From UBA5158 sp963692955 (GTDB lineage Bacteria; Pseudomonadota; Gammaproteobacteria; DSM-16500), in NCBI GenBank assembly GCA_963692955.1, contig OY843587.1, forward strand, positions 1 through 64,000: a DNA stretch of 64,000 bases. Reading direction: 5' to 3'. The notes under the pieces are model-generated. The model was not told where the DNA came from. It ran no database searches and saw nothing but the letters and a program-made list of their open reading frames with translations. Below, piece after piece: positions 18,011-27,033 of the stretch. The translations under genes and the position numbers were made by a program. Every line of letters begins with the position of its first letter. The stretch's first letter is position 1.

Positions 18011-19388
18011 ATAAAATAATTACGATTGGCACGCCGAAAAAAATCACATTGCTAATCAGTAAAATTCCTTCGTAACGCCACAAGCTGCCGGTGTGCACCA
18101 ACGGCGGCGGCACTACGCTTAACATGAGCGCTACGGTACACGTGAGGATGCCCGTGCCGGACACCAACCATAGCCCCAATTTGCCGCCGGGAATTTTGTA
18201 ACCGCTACTCGCGCGATGCGCGGCGTGGTGGTGTAGCTTTATCGCTGAGGCGAAAATTAAAATATAAACCAAGAGCGCCGATTGACTGGACAAATTCAAT
18301 AAAACCCAAAAGCCCGCGCTAATATCAGGCATATATAAAAAAATCATCGAAAAAAAACTACATACCACCGCTTGCAACACTAAAATATTCGCCGGCACAT
18401 CATGCCGGTTGACGCGTCCAAAAAACTTCGGAATGAAATCGTTATGCGCCGCCACCGCGAGCCCGCGCGCGGGACCTAAAAACCAGGCGTTAAACGTCGA
18501 GAGCATGCCAAACACTACTAAGAAAATAATTAGCGGCGTCGCCCATTGCATATTAAACTCAGTGAAGAAGCGCGAAAAGCTTTCAATAAAACCGGAAATT
18601 AAATTTAATTCATTGTGCGGAATCACTGTCATAATTCCTAACGTGCTGCAGACGCAAACAAATAATACGATCAATATCGCCAATAAAATTGCGCGCGGAT
18701 AATCATGCCGCGGATTAATCGCGTTAGGCGTGTGAAACGCGATGATTTGCATCCCCCCCAAACCTAAAATCATCGTCGCATAAAAACCCGGATTGAGATG
18801 TTGCCACTCCGGCAGTAAGTTGCTCCAGGTAAAAACGACTTGCGCCGGTTTTTTCATCAGCAACCATACACCGCCTAATACGGCGATCACTATCCCGGGC
18901 AAGATGGTGCCCAGCAAGCCGCCCCACAGATTCATACGGCTAGACGCTTTCACGCCGCGCAGCGTGAATAAAGTAATGCCCCACAAGGCGCAGAGCGTCA
19001 TGATTAAAATTAATGGTTTTTGTTTCGCTAAACTCGGATTCAGTAAAAACGTCAACGTCACCGCGACGAAAGACAATGAGGCGGGAAACGCGATGATGTT
19101 ATTAATCCATTCCAACCATATCGAAATAAAACCTAAATTACCGCCGAACGCTTTACGTATCCACGCATACATACCGCCCGCCTCGTGCACGTTCGTCGAT
19201 AATTCAGCGCAGACGAACGCATAGGGAATAAAAAATAATAACGCCGTCAGCAAATAAAAAAATACCGCGCTTAGCCCATAAGTCGCCATCAGCGCCGACG
19301 AACGCAAATCAACGATAGCCACGACCGCGATCATCGCCAGCGTGAAGGACCCAAGAATTTTCTTTTCGCTGGCGTTGGTGTTGGCCAT
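17988..19388 (-). CDS. APC-superfamily amino-acid permease/antiporter
   Basis: Inner-membrane amino-acid transporter of 466 residues with about twelve hydrophobic segments. The first TM region (FTLAMIAVVAIVDLRSSALMATYGLS) and the following ELSTNVHEAGGMYAWIRKAFGGNLGF match the APC family signature, closest in feel to the glutamate/GABA antiporter (GadC/YjeM-like) branch. The substrate cannot be told from sequence alone. The gene is the last of a minus-strand group coaD-ferredoxin-permease, starting 2 bp after the ferredoxin. Amino-acid permeases of this type are common in Legionellales that take amino acids from the host cell; that role is an inference. Confidence 0.9.
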   Translation of the reverse strand: MANTNASEKKILGSFTLAMIAVVAIVDLRSSALMATYGLSAVFFYLLTALLFFIPYAFVCAELSTNVHEAGGMYAWIRKAFGGNLGFISIWLEWINNIIAFPASLSFVAVTLTFLLNPSLAKQKPLILIMTLCALWGITLFTLRGVKASSRMNLWGGLLGTILPGIVIAVLGGVWLLMKKPAQVVFTWSNLLPEWQHLNPGFYATMILGLGGMQIIAFHTPNAINPRHDYPRAILLAILIVLFVCVCSTLGIMTVIPHNELNLISGFIESFSRFFTEFNMQWATPLIIFLVVFGMLSTFNAWFLGPARGLAVAAHNDFIPKFFGRVNRHDVPANILVLQAVVCSFFSMIFLYMPDISAGFWVLLNLSSQSALLVYILIFASAIKLHHHAAHRASSGYKIPGGKLGLWLVSGTGILTCTVALMLSVVPPPLVHTGSLWRYEGILLISNVIFFGVPIVIILFKPSLKK

Positions 19389-19390
19389 GC

Positions 19391-19642
19391 TTATTTATCT
19401 TGAGTTAAATGGTGATATTTCGCGAGGAGTTGTTCTGGCGTTTCCACCACGTCAGGATTTTTTGGAATACAATCGACGGGACAAACGCTCACGCATTGCG
19501 GTTCGTTGAAATGTCCGACGCATTCCGTGCATAAATCAGGATTAATTTCGTAAATCAACGCGCCTTGATATATCGCTTTGTTAGGACAAACCGGTTCGCA
19601 AACATCACAGTTGATACATTCGTCGGTAATCAGCAGCGCCAT
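19391..19642 (-). CDS. yfhL: YfhL-type 2[4Fe-4S] ferredoxin
   Basis: An 83-residue electron carrier with two four-cysteine cluster motifs. The first is CINCDVCEPVCP. The second has the enlarged spacing CTECVGHFNEPQCVSVCP typical of the YfhL/Alvin ferredoxin subgroup. Both clusters have all ligands. Its start codon overlaps the coaD stop by one base, an arrangement found in many gammaproteobacteria, so coaD-yfhL are translationally coupled. The redox partner is not evident from the context. Confidence 0.93.
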   Translation of the reverse strand: MALLITDECINCDVCEPVCPNKAIYQGALIYEINPDLCTECVGHFNEPQCVSVCPVDCIPKNPDVVETPEQLLAKYHHLTQDK

Positions 19643-20136
19643 TATACAGGTGTCCGTTGTGACAATTTATTTCTTAACGCGACCACGACGTTGGCGGGTA
19701 CGAATTGCGTGACGTCGCCGCCTAGCGCCGCGATTTCACGCACTAAGCGCGACGATAAATACGTGCAATGTTCCGACGGCATTAAAAAAACACTTTCGAT
19801 GTTCGGCACGAGGTAACGGTTCATGCCGGCTAATTGAAATTCATAATCAAAATCCGATACCGCGCGGATGCCGCGCAAAATCACATTGGCTTTTTGTTCT
19901 TCGGCAAAGTGCGCGAGCAAATTGGAAAAACCGATGACTTCGACGTTGTGGTGTTTACTGACGACTTCTTTCGCAAGCGTTACGCGTTCTTCTAAACCGA
20001 ATAACGGATTTTTTTGCGTGTTAGTGGCGATGGCGACCACGACCCGGTCAAATAAGCGGGTGGCGCGCTCAATGATATCTAAGTGGCCGATAGTAATGGG
20101 ATCAAATGTGCCTGCGTAGATGGCTATATTTTTCAT
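19642..20136 (-). CDS. coaD: phosphopantetheine adenylyltransferase CoaD
   Basis: Transfers AMP from ATP to 4'-phosphopantetheine, the penultimate step of coenzyme A synthesis. Diagnostic motifs are AGTFDPITIGHLDIIERA (TxGH nucleotidyltransferase motif), ILRGIRAVSDFDYEFQLAGMNR, and the C-terminal SSRLVREIAALGGDVTQFVP. At 164 aa it has full length. It is the first gene of a short minus-strand operon with the ferredoxin and the permease. The 204-bp gap to the divergent uracil-DNA glycosylase gene contains a TATAAT-like box near 20190 but no clear -35. Confidence 0.96.
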   Translation of the reverse strand: MKNIAIYAGTFDPITIGHLDIIERATRLFDRVVVAIATNTQKNPLFGLEERVTLAKEVVSKHHNVEVIGFSNLLAHFAEEQKANVILRGIRAVSDFDYEFQLAGMNRYLVPNIESVFLMPSEHCTYLSSRLVREIAALGGDVTQFVPANVVVALRNKLSQRTPV

Positions 20137-20340
20137 GAAGGCCTCTGGTATTTTTTAAGAACATTCGCCGTGATGTCAGTTGGCATTATTATAATCTAAA
20201 GCGTGGCCAATAGCATTTACTACGCAGTCTCTTCACCAGGCACAATCGCATTTCACTAGCTAAAAATGTGGTAGAAAGTAATAATGAATTCCCGCGCGCG
20301 TGGGTCAGGACGTTTAAAATAAATACAATAGTGAGCCGAC

Positions 20341-21000
20341 ATGGAAAACCAAAAACTCGATTACCTCCAAGCCATGGGCATTCAAGCCTGGCAGTTGAAA
20401 ACACCACCAGAGCCCGCCGCCGCACCGCAAATTATCGCACCGACCATGAGTCCAGAATGGGAAGCACTACGCGCCGCTGTGCGTGCTTGCACGGCGTGCG
20501 GCTTAGATAAATCACGCACGCAAACCGTGTTCGGCGTCGGGAGTTTAATCGCCGATTTAGTCGTCATCGGTGAAGCGCCGGGCTTTAACGAAGATAAACA
20601 AGGCGAACCGTTTGTCGGGCGCGCGGGACAATTATTAAATGCCATGTTGGAAGCGATTGGGTTCGCGCGAGAGAGTGTTTACATTGCGAATATTTTAAAA
20701 TGCCGGCCGCCTAACAACCGCGATCCGCAAGCCGCGGAAGTCCAACTCTGCACGCCGTTTTTAACCAAACAAATCGCGTTGCTCAATCCAAAATTATTAC
20801 TCGCGGTGGGACGCATCGCCGCGCAATTTTTATTAAATTCAAAAACCGCGCTCGGCCAACTACGCGGTCGATTGCACGCCTTTAACGAGATTCCGTTAAT
20901 CGTGACGTATCATCCCGCGTACTTGTTGCGCAGCCCCAAAGATAAAAGTAAAGCGTACCAAGATTTATTATTAACTTATCGGACTCTACAAACTCTCTAA
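20341..21000 (+). CDS. family 4 (4Fe-4S) uracil-DNA glycosylase
   Basis: Removes uracil from DNA to start base-excision repair. The core begins VRACTACGL with the first two cluster cysteines and has the family-4 active-site motif GEAPGFNEDKQGEPFVGRAG. ILKCRPPNNRDPQAAEVQLC carries the remaining two cluster cysteines, and TYHPAYLLR gives the conserved His motif. An N-terminal extension of about 35 residues (YLQAMGIQAWQLK) resembles that of proteobacterial members. It starts at ATG 20341 behind a GTGAG sequence, and is followed after 18 bp by the YiiX-like gene. Confidence 0.93.
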   Translation: MENQKLDYLQAMGIQAWQLKTPPEPAAAPQIIAPTMSPEWEALRAAVRACTACGLDKSRTQTVFGVGSLIADLVVIGEAPGFNEDKQGEPFVGRAGQLLNAMLEAIGFARESVYIANILKCRPPNNRDPQAAEVQLCTPFLTKQIALLNPKLLLAVGRIAAQFLLNSKTALGQLRGRLHAFNEIPLIVTYHPAYLLRSPKDKSKAYQDLLLTYRTLQTL

Positions 21001-21018
21001 CGCAGACGAGATTTTCTC

Positions 21019-21648
21019 ATGGATACCACTGCCGCTGTCACGACACAAAGTTACAATGACATTCGTAATCACATCCGCTCCGGAGATATTTTATTATGTT
21101 CGGGCAACACGCCGTTATCGAACATGATTAAAACCGCCACGGGCAGTATGTGGAGCCATGTCGCGTTCATTTTACGGCTCGACGTCATCGACAGAATTTT
21201 AGTGCTGGAAAGCGTGGAAAGCATCGGCGTGCGCGCGGTGCCGTTGCGCGGTTATGCGTGCGATTACAATGGCAGTGGAAATGGCTATCCCGGCAAAGTA
21301 TTACTAGCGCGGCATGACGACGTTAGACAAACTAATATGGTGAATCTCTCCCGCCGCGCCATCGATTTACTCGGTTATCCGTACAATACACAAGAAATTT
21401 TGCATATCGCGGCGCGCATTAGTTTGGGGCAATTCGGTATTAAACAAACGCCTGACAAAGTACCCGAGCACGGTTTTATTTGTTCCGAATACGCTTACGT
21501 GTGTTTTAAATCTATCGGCGTGACGATTGATTTCAACCGCGAAGGCTTTATCGCGCCGGAAGATTTTGCTAAGTCAAAGCGGGTGCAAGCGATTAGTTAT
21601 ATTCAAACGGAAACGACGGCGGCGCGGGACACGCTCTCATTCGCGTAA
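21019..21648 (+). CDS. YiiX-like permuted papain-fold hydrolase
   Basis: A 209-residue protein of the YiiX/DUF830 group (circularly permuted NlpC/P60, papain-like fold). The candidate catalytic His lies in WSHVAFILR (about residue 48), preceded by the conserved SGDILLCSG, and the candidate nucleophile Cys in FICSEYAYVCF (about residue 155). Members hydrolyse amide or ester bonds in lipids or peptides; the substrate here is unknown. There is no signal peptide, so it acts in the cytoplasm or is exported by another route. It is 18 bp behind the uracil glycosylase and probably cotranscribed; no functional link is obvious. It converges with the next gene, leaving 3 bp. Confidence 0.8.
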   Translation: MDTTAAVTTQSYNDIRNHIRSGDILLCSGNTPLSNMIKTATGSMWSHVAFILRLDVIDRILVLESVESIGVRAVPLRGYACDYNGSGNGYPGKVLLARHDDVRQTNMVNLSRRAIDLLGYPYNTQEILHIAARISLGQFGIKQTPDKVPEHGFICSEYAYVCFKSIGVTIDFNREGFIAPEDFAKSKRVQAISYIQTETTAARDTLSFA

Positions 21649-21651
21649 GTG

Positions 21652-23847
21652 TTACGGACGCGGCGCATTGCCTTTTTTAAATTTCTTTACTTCTGCGATC
21701 AATTGCGTGAGGTTGGATTCTTCTTTAATAAAATCTTTATCTAATTTACCGATCAAGGCAATGAAATCATTACCGCGCTTGCTTTTAGATTTTGACTTAC
21801 TAAAAAGTGTCACAGATTTAGTCTTACTAGGTGAGACAGGCTCAGCGCTGTTACGCGCAACGCCCCCTAAGGCAATTAAATTCGTCGGTGTCGACACTTC
21901 GCCGACGCTGGCGCTGTAACGAAGTTTTAATTTTTGTTTGTCTAAAGTGTTAATGACGGCTTGCGAAGGGCCGGATAGTTCTGGATTAGAACCTAACACC
22001 TCGATGATTAAATTATAGAGTTGAAGTTGAGTATTCAGTAAGTTATCTTCGGTATTACGCTGCGGTTTTGCTTCGGCCGCGGCGTCTATCGCTGTCGTTA
22101 ATTGTTTTAAGTAACCTTTCGCCGTAGTGCTTTTTTGATCTGCGTCTCTAACGGGCAGGCTGGGATTTTCTAGTAAATAAATTATATGGGTGATATGCCC
22201 TAAGAGGAGATTAATATTATTGTCATACAAGTAGGGTTCGGCGGCGACTTTTAATTTTTCAAAACTTGTTTTTATCGATTCACGGAGATGACTAACGTGA
22301 GAGGCATTATGGGATTCTATTTTATAAAGTTTAATATATTGGTCGGCAAGATTTTCATATTCTTCTACGGTGTAAGCGCCCTTATCTAATAAACTGCCGC
22401 GTTCATTTAAGGCAGTGGCGACGCTGTCGGTGTTTACCAATTCTTGGCCCTTGGTAGGATCAAACACAATCGCATTCGTATTCGATTGCGCGTCTTCGAA
22501 TCTAAACGGCGTCGTTTTGAATGCGTGCGCTAAATTGTTTTTAAGGATTTTAATGAATTTATCGTCAAAATTACGGCGAGAGTTTTCTAATGTTTCATTG
22601 ATGATACCGGTGATATCATCGATATCTGTCAACGCGGGTATTTGTGCAAGCGGTGTGTAGAGGTCATATAAGGCCGCGTCTTTCACCGGCTGTTGATTGA
22701 TATATTCACTCACCGCATTCAATACGGCAGTACGTAAATGCGTACCGTGCTTGGATTCATCCAACATATTCGTGGAATTTGCTTTCATTTGCGCATCGAT
22801 ATTGTTATGTACTTCGCTTTCATCGTTTTGCGCAATTAATTCTTTAGCGCGATGTTTGATGACTTCAAAATTAGCTTGCATGGATTTTAGCTTATGCAGC
22901 AACACCTTGCCGTCATGGTTAACCATCATACGCTGCTCAACCTTGCTGGCGAGCGTCGTGATAGTTTTCCCGTGGGTGACATTGCTGGCGACGGGGATAT
23001 AGCCTTTCAGCTTGGTATGGATTTTAGCGAAGTCTTTGTCTTGCTTAGAGAAAGTGTCTTGAAAAAATTTGACATAATCGCTGATACCGATACGCATTTC
23101 CAGCATTGAGCTTAAAACTTTTGCTTTACTTTTTTTTTCCGCCTTTTCTGATAATTTTTTTTTAGATTTTTTAGTTTTGGCTTTCGTTTTGGTTTTGTTT
23201 TTCGCTTTCGACTTGGCGCGCGATTTCGCGCGGGCTTTTTTATACATTAAGCTAAGTGCGTCATAAAATTTTTCGACTTTTTTCTCGAACGCGATCATGA
23301 GCTTGTCTAATTTATTTTTGACGGACTTGGTTTTTTTATTTATCGCTTGCGCTTCTTGGATGGTCAAATTGATTTTGTAGCGCTGCGTTTGCAAGAGTTT
23401 CATTTCTTTTAGATAAGTTTTTAATTCTTGCAAAGTAATTTTATGAAACTTTTTATCATTGTCCGGCGCATCCGCATCCACTTTCGGTAAATGTTTAGTG
23501 GCGGATTCCAACATCGTAATCAAGATCGGTACTTCACGGATAATACTTTTTATCGCGTCCAATTCGGCTTGTTCGATGTTGAATATTTCTTCGAACTCGG
23601 CGATTTTAGTCTCATACAATTTCATCGCTTTTTCGATGTCACGAAATTTTTTATCGGCGAATAATGGTTGGAGGTTTTTACGAATTTTTTCTACGTCGGC
23701 GATTATTTTGTATTTTTGACGGATGCGTTCAATGAGAATCGTGTCAGGATATTTTCTTAAGTTAAGTTCGCGGGCTACGCTGGCGAGGTAGGCTTGTTCT
23801 AATTCTGATTCATTGTGTTGAGATGTAGACATTGCCGCCCCCATCAT
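21652..23847 (-). CDS. large lysine-rich coiled-coil protein, unknown function
   Basis: A 731-residue protein that I do not recognise. It is almost entirely helical and very rich in Lys, Glu, Ala and Leu. A strongly basic low-complexity tract at about residues 205-245 alternates Lys with Ala, Arg, Ser and Thr (KAKTKKSKKKLSEK type), resembling eukaryotic nucleic-acid-binding or nuclear-targeting tails. Long heptad-like stretches before and after suggest coiled coils. There is no signal peptide or TM segment. Isolation between unrelated genes and lack of known domains fit an effector-type protein of a Legionellales bacterium, which is an inference. A TATAAT-like box (23872-23877, minus) lies about 25 bp upstream. 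Confidence 0.8.
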   Translation of the reverse strand: MMGAAMSTSQHNESELEQAYLASVARELNLRKYPDTILIERIRQKYKIIADVEKIRKNLQPLFADKKFRDIEKAMKLYETKIAEFEEIFNIEQAELDAIKSIIREVPILITMLESATKHLPKVDADAPDNDKKFHKITLQELKTYLKEMKLLQTQRYKINLTIQEAQAINKKTKSVKNKLDKLMIAFEKKVEKFYDALSLMYKKARAKSRAKSKAKNKTKTKAKTKKSKKKLSEKAEKKSKAKVLSSMLEMRIGISDYVKFFQDTFSKQDKDFAKIHTKLKGYIPVASNVTHGKTITTLASKVEQRMMVNHDGKVLLHKLKSMQANFEVIKHRAKELIAQNDESEVHNNIDAQMKANSTNMLDESKHGTHLRTAVLNAVSEYINQQPVKDAALYDLYTPLAQIPALTDIDDITGIINETLENSRRNFDDKFIKILKNNLAHAFKTTPFRFEDAQSNTNAIVFDPTKGQELVNTDSVATALNERGSLLDKGAYTVEEYENLADQYIKLYKIESHNASHVSHLRESIKTSFEKLKVAAEPYLYDNNINLLLGHITHIIYLLENPSLPVRDADQKSTTAKGYLKQLTTAIDAAAEAKPQRNTEDNLLNTQLQLYNLIIEVLGSNPELSGPSQAVINTLDKQKLKLRYSASVGEVSTPTNLIALGGVARNSAEPVSPSKTKSVTLFSKSKSKSKRGNDFIALIGKLDKDFIKEESNLTQLIAEVKKFKKGNAPRP

Positions 23848-23988
23848 GAATTTTTATAGTTCTTCTAATCAATTATACTCGCGATTTAAAAAAGTGATGG
23901 CTGGGGCTTTTTAAGCGCATGATTTTACGAGGAAAAATAATTTTCTAAACAAAACAGCTTATTTCGTGCTGTTATCAAACAAGGTAAG

Positions 23989-24990
23989 TTAATTAATTGT
24001 TTTTAATAGCAGAGCTTCGAACTTATCTTTGTCTATATGCTGGCAGACTTCTATCCAATTGCCGCCCTTGGCTTCGATAAGTTTACCCTGCACCGTTACC
24101 GGACGGGTTAACACGGCTAAGTGTTCTAACTGCCAGGTTGCAAGCTCTGGATGGGCCAACAGCACCGCGGCAGCGGGGTCCCAGAAATACCAGAGATGAC
24201 TATCGAGACTTTTTTGATTTCGTTTTAATAATTCATAAAAGTAATTAGCGGTGGGTGCGGCGTGGGCCCGTTGGACTTTGTGATAAAACTTTCTATCTAT
24301 CGGCAGTGCATTGGTCGCGTCTAAGGAAATTAACCGTATCGGGATGCCGCTGGCAAAAACTTTTTTTGCAGCCGGCGCGTCGATATAAATATTCCATTCG
24401 GAAACATTATTTAAAATGCCGGAATGATTTTCCGATACATTACCCGGCACATGAATCGCGCCGCCCATGATGACGATGCGGCGGATATTTTTTTTAAGCG
24501 CCGGCTCGCGCTGCAAGGCCGCGGCGATATTGGTTAATTGCCCGATCGCTAAAATAGTCACGGGCGCGGCGGATGTTTTTATGGTTTTTAACAGCAAAGC
24601 CACAGCGTCACGCGAGTAGCGTTTATCGGACACAGGCAGCCACTGCGCTGTGCCGCTGAGCGTCAATGCACGTTTAATCACATGAGAGTAATATACGTAA
24701 CGCAACGGCAGCGGCGCTTCGGGGCCGCAACCGACTGGAATATTAGCTTGACCCGCTAAACGTAAAATACCTAAGGCATTGCGCGCGGCTACTTCACAGT
24801 AGTGCGTGCCTAATGTTTCTATGCTAACGGCTTTGACATTGACGCTGGCGGTTTTTAATAAATATAACATCGCGATGGTATCGTCGATATTAAGGTCGGT
24901 GTCGATGATTACGGGTTGTGAAAAACTCACGCGGGGCAGACCGGCGAATAGGAGAATGATGCCAATTAAAAATCTAGACAGCAGGCGCAT
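23989..24990 (-). CDS. secreted inosine/uridine-preferring nucleoside hydrolase
   Basis: Hydrolyses the N-glycosidic bond of ribonucleosides, releasing base and ribose. The family metal/ribose motif IIDTDLNIDDTIAML follows directly after a clear signal peptide (about residues 1-25, MRLLSRFLIGIILLFAGLP). Further conserved elements are GGAIHVPGNVSE, EWNIYIDAPAAKKVF and WDPAAAVLL with the last calcium-ligand Asp. Family members are usually cytoplasmic; the leader here implies a periplasmic or exported enzyme, useful for salvage of host nucleosides. Its start overlaps the 3' end of waaA by 17 bp, so the two are coupled although not functionally related. Confidence 0.9.
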   Translation of the reverse strand: MRLLSRFLIGIILLFAGLPRVSFSQPVIIDTDLNIDDTIAMLYLLKTASVNVKAVSIETLGTHYCEVAARNALGILRLAGQANIPVGCGPEAPLPLRYVYYSHVIKRALTLSGTAQWLPVSDKRYSRDAVALLLKTIKTSAAPVTILAIGQLTNIAAALQREPALKKNIRRIVIMGGAIHVPGNVSENHSGILNNVSEWNIYIDAPAAKKVFASGIPIRLISLDATNALPIDRKFYHKVQRAHAAPTANYFYELLKRNQKSLDSHLWYFWDPAAAVLLAHPELATWQLEHLAVLTRPVTVQGKLIEAKGGNWIEVCQHIDKDKFEALLLKTIN

Positions 24991-26248
24991 CGATTATGTT
25001 CGCCGCCAATTGCGTGTGCTGGTGTAAGGCGCCGCGATTTTCTTTGACAAAATTCAACGCCATTTCACCCATTTTTTCGCGTTTTTCGACGTCTTTTAGC
25101 AAGTCTATCACCAACCAAGCTAAATCATCGGCGTTCAGCACGGTCTGCATGCCGCGGCGTTCGATTAAACGCTGGCTGATTTCCGCGAAGTTAAATAATT
25201 GCGGCCCGGTAATCACTGGCCGGCCTAGCACCGCCGCTTCCAACATATTGTGCCCGCCGACCGGCACAAAACTCCCGCCGACAAACGCTATATCACTAAC
25301 GGCGTATAACAATAATAATTCACCCATGGTATCGGCTAAATACACGGCGGTGTCGGCGTCACAATTTTCCTTTTTACTGCGGCGCGCGGTGTTAAAACCT
25401 TTTTGTTGCGACAATTTAAAGACGTCGTCAAAGCGCGGCGGATGACGCGGCACTAAAATCAATAATGCGTTCGGTAACGCAGCGCAGATTTTTTTATGCG
25501 CCATTAAAATAATTTCTTCTTCCGTGTCATGCGTGCTGGCGGCAATCCAAACGCAACGCTCGGCGCCTATCTGTCGACGCAGCGCGGCGCCTTTCTCAAG
25601 CAATCGTTCTGGTACATCAATATCGAATTTAATGCTGCCCGTCACCAAAATTTTATCCGCGGCCATGCCTAATTTAATAAAACGGTCCGCTTCGGTTTGC
25701 GTCTGCACGGCCATGGTATGCACGGCTTGTAACATTTCCCGCGTCAATGGCGCGATGCGTTGATAACCGGCGGCGGATTTTTCGGATAAGCGCGTGTTGG
25801 CGACAAAAATCGGCACTTGTCTTTTTTTACATTGATGAAACAGCGTCGGCCATAATTCGGTTTCCATAATTATCGCGATGACCGGGTTAATACTTTTCAA
25901 AAAACGCGCGGCGGCGTCCGGCGCGTCATAAGGTACGAATGCATGTAAAACGGTGTCGCCGAATAACGCTTTAACCCGCGCGGCGCCGGTAATGGTCATG
26001 TTAGTGATGACGATAGGTGTAGACACGTAACGCGCTTGCAACGCTTTAATGAGCGGCACCGCCGCTAACGTCTCACCGACAGAAGCCGCGTGCAGCCAGA
26101 TAGATTTTTCACAGCGGAAAGGCAAAAAGCCTAAGCGCTCGCGCCAGCCTTGGCGGTAATCGGCATTGCGCCGTGAACGCCATAACAGACGTACAAATAA
26201 GAATGGCAACGTTAAGTAAAATAAAACAATGTATAAGTAACGCAACAT
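24974..26248 (-). CDS. waaA: 3-deoxy-D-manno-octulosonic acid transferase WaaA
   Basis: Adds Kdo residues to lipid IVA on the cytoplasmic face of the inner membrane, the first step of LPS core assembly. An N-terminal membrane anchor (YLYIVLFYLTLPFLFVRLLW) is followed by RQGWRERLG, the Kdo-transferase motif IWLHAASVGETLAAVPL with the catalytic Glu, MTITGAARVKALFG, a central VTGSIKFD linker, and the C-terminal GT-B donor site FVGGSFVPVGGHNMLEAA. At 424 aa it is full length. With lptD it shows the organism makes Kdo-containing LPS. Nothing in the immediate neighbourhood besides the overlapping nucleoside hydrolase is related. Confidence 0.96.
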   Translation of the reverse strand: MLRYLYIVLFYLTLPFLFVRLLWRSRRNADYRQGWRERLGFLPFRCEKSIWLHAASVGETLAAVPLIKALQARYVSTPIVITNMTITGAARVKALFGDTVLHAFVPYDAPDAAARFLKSINPVIAIIMETELWPTLFHQCKKRQVPIFVANTRLSEKSAAGYQRIAPLTREMLQAVHTMAVQTQTEADRFIKLGMAADKILVTGSIKFDIDVPERLLEKGAALRRQIGAERCVWIAASTHDTEEEIILMAHKKICAALPNALLILVPRHPPRFDDVFKLSQQKGFNTARRSKKENCDADTAVYLADTMGELLLLYAVSDIAFVGGSFVPVGGHNMLEAAVLGRPVITGPQLFNFAEISQRLIERRGMQTVLNADDLAWLVIDLLKDVEKREKMGEMALNFVKENRGALHQHTQLAANIIDAPAV

Positions 26249-26366
26249 GGAAAAACCTGCGAGCTTAGCGGTATTTTGACAATGAGATTATAGTAGACCT
26301 GACTGGAAACAGACACTATTTATTAGTACTATGAGTGAATATTTTGCTAATTATCAGGATAATCTT

Positions 26367-27029
26367 ATGCATAAAGACATTCTCGCCCCCTCGCTATTAG
26401 CCGCTGATTTCGCGCGCTTAGGGGAGGAAGCGCGTGCTGTCATCGCCGCCGGCGCCGATGTTTTGCATTTGGATGTGATGGATAATCATTACGTTCCCAA
26501 TTTGACGGTCGGGCCGTTGGTTTGCCAAGCGTTGCGAAACTTTGGTTTGACCGCGCCTATCGACGTGCATTTGATGGTGCAGCCGGTCGATCAGTTGATT
26601 GTGGAATTCGCGAAAGCCGGCGCGACTTATATTTCTTTCCATCCCGAAGCGTCGGAACATATAGACCGCAGTCTGGATTTGATCCGCAGCAATGGTTGCA
26701 AAGCCGGGTTGGCGTTTAACCCGGCGACGAATTTGCATTACTTGGAATACCTGTGGGACAAAATCGATATGATTTTGATTATGTCGGTCAATCCAGGCTT
26801 TGGCGGCCAGCAATTTATTCCCGCTTCCTTAGAAAAAATTACGCGCGTGAAAGAATTAATTAAAACCGCGTGCAAAGACGTGCGGCTGGCGGTAGACGGC
26901 GGGATTAAAGTCGATAATATTCGTAAAGCCAAAGACGCCGGCGCGGATATGTTTATCGCGGGCTCGGCGATTTTTCACCAACCTGATTATGCAAAAGTGA
27001 TTGCCAGCATGCGTAAAGAATTGGAGTAA
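26367..27029 (+). CDS. rpe: ribulose-phosphate 3-epimerase
   Basis: Interconverts ribulose-5-phosphate and xylulose-5-phosphate in the pentose phosphate pathway. TIM-barrel family motifs are present: APSLLAADFARLG, HLDVMDNHYVPNLTVGP (metal-binding His/Asp), PIDVHLMVQP, MSVNPGFGGQQFIP and AVDGGIKVDN. The ATG at 26367 has AGGAT eight bases upstream and matches the family start; an upstream in-frame ATG at 26331 would add 12 residues. The gene is 4 bp from the VOC gene that follows. Partner enzyme rpiA is located at 28941-29606. Confidence 0.96.
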   Translation: MHKDILAPSLLAADFARLGEEARAVIAAGADVLHLDVMDNHYVPNLTVGPLVCQALRNFGLTAPIDVHLMVQPVDQLIVEFAKAGATYISFHPEASEHIDRSLDLIRSNGCKAGLAFNPATNLHYLEYLWDKIDMILIMSVNPGFGGQQFIPASLEKITRVKELIKTACKDVRLAVDGGIKVDNIRKAKDAGADMFIAGSAIFHQPDYAKVIASMRKELE

Positions 27030-27033
27030 CGTG

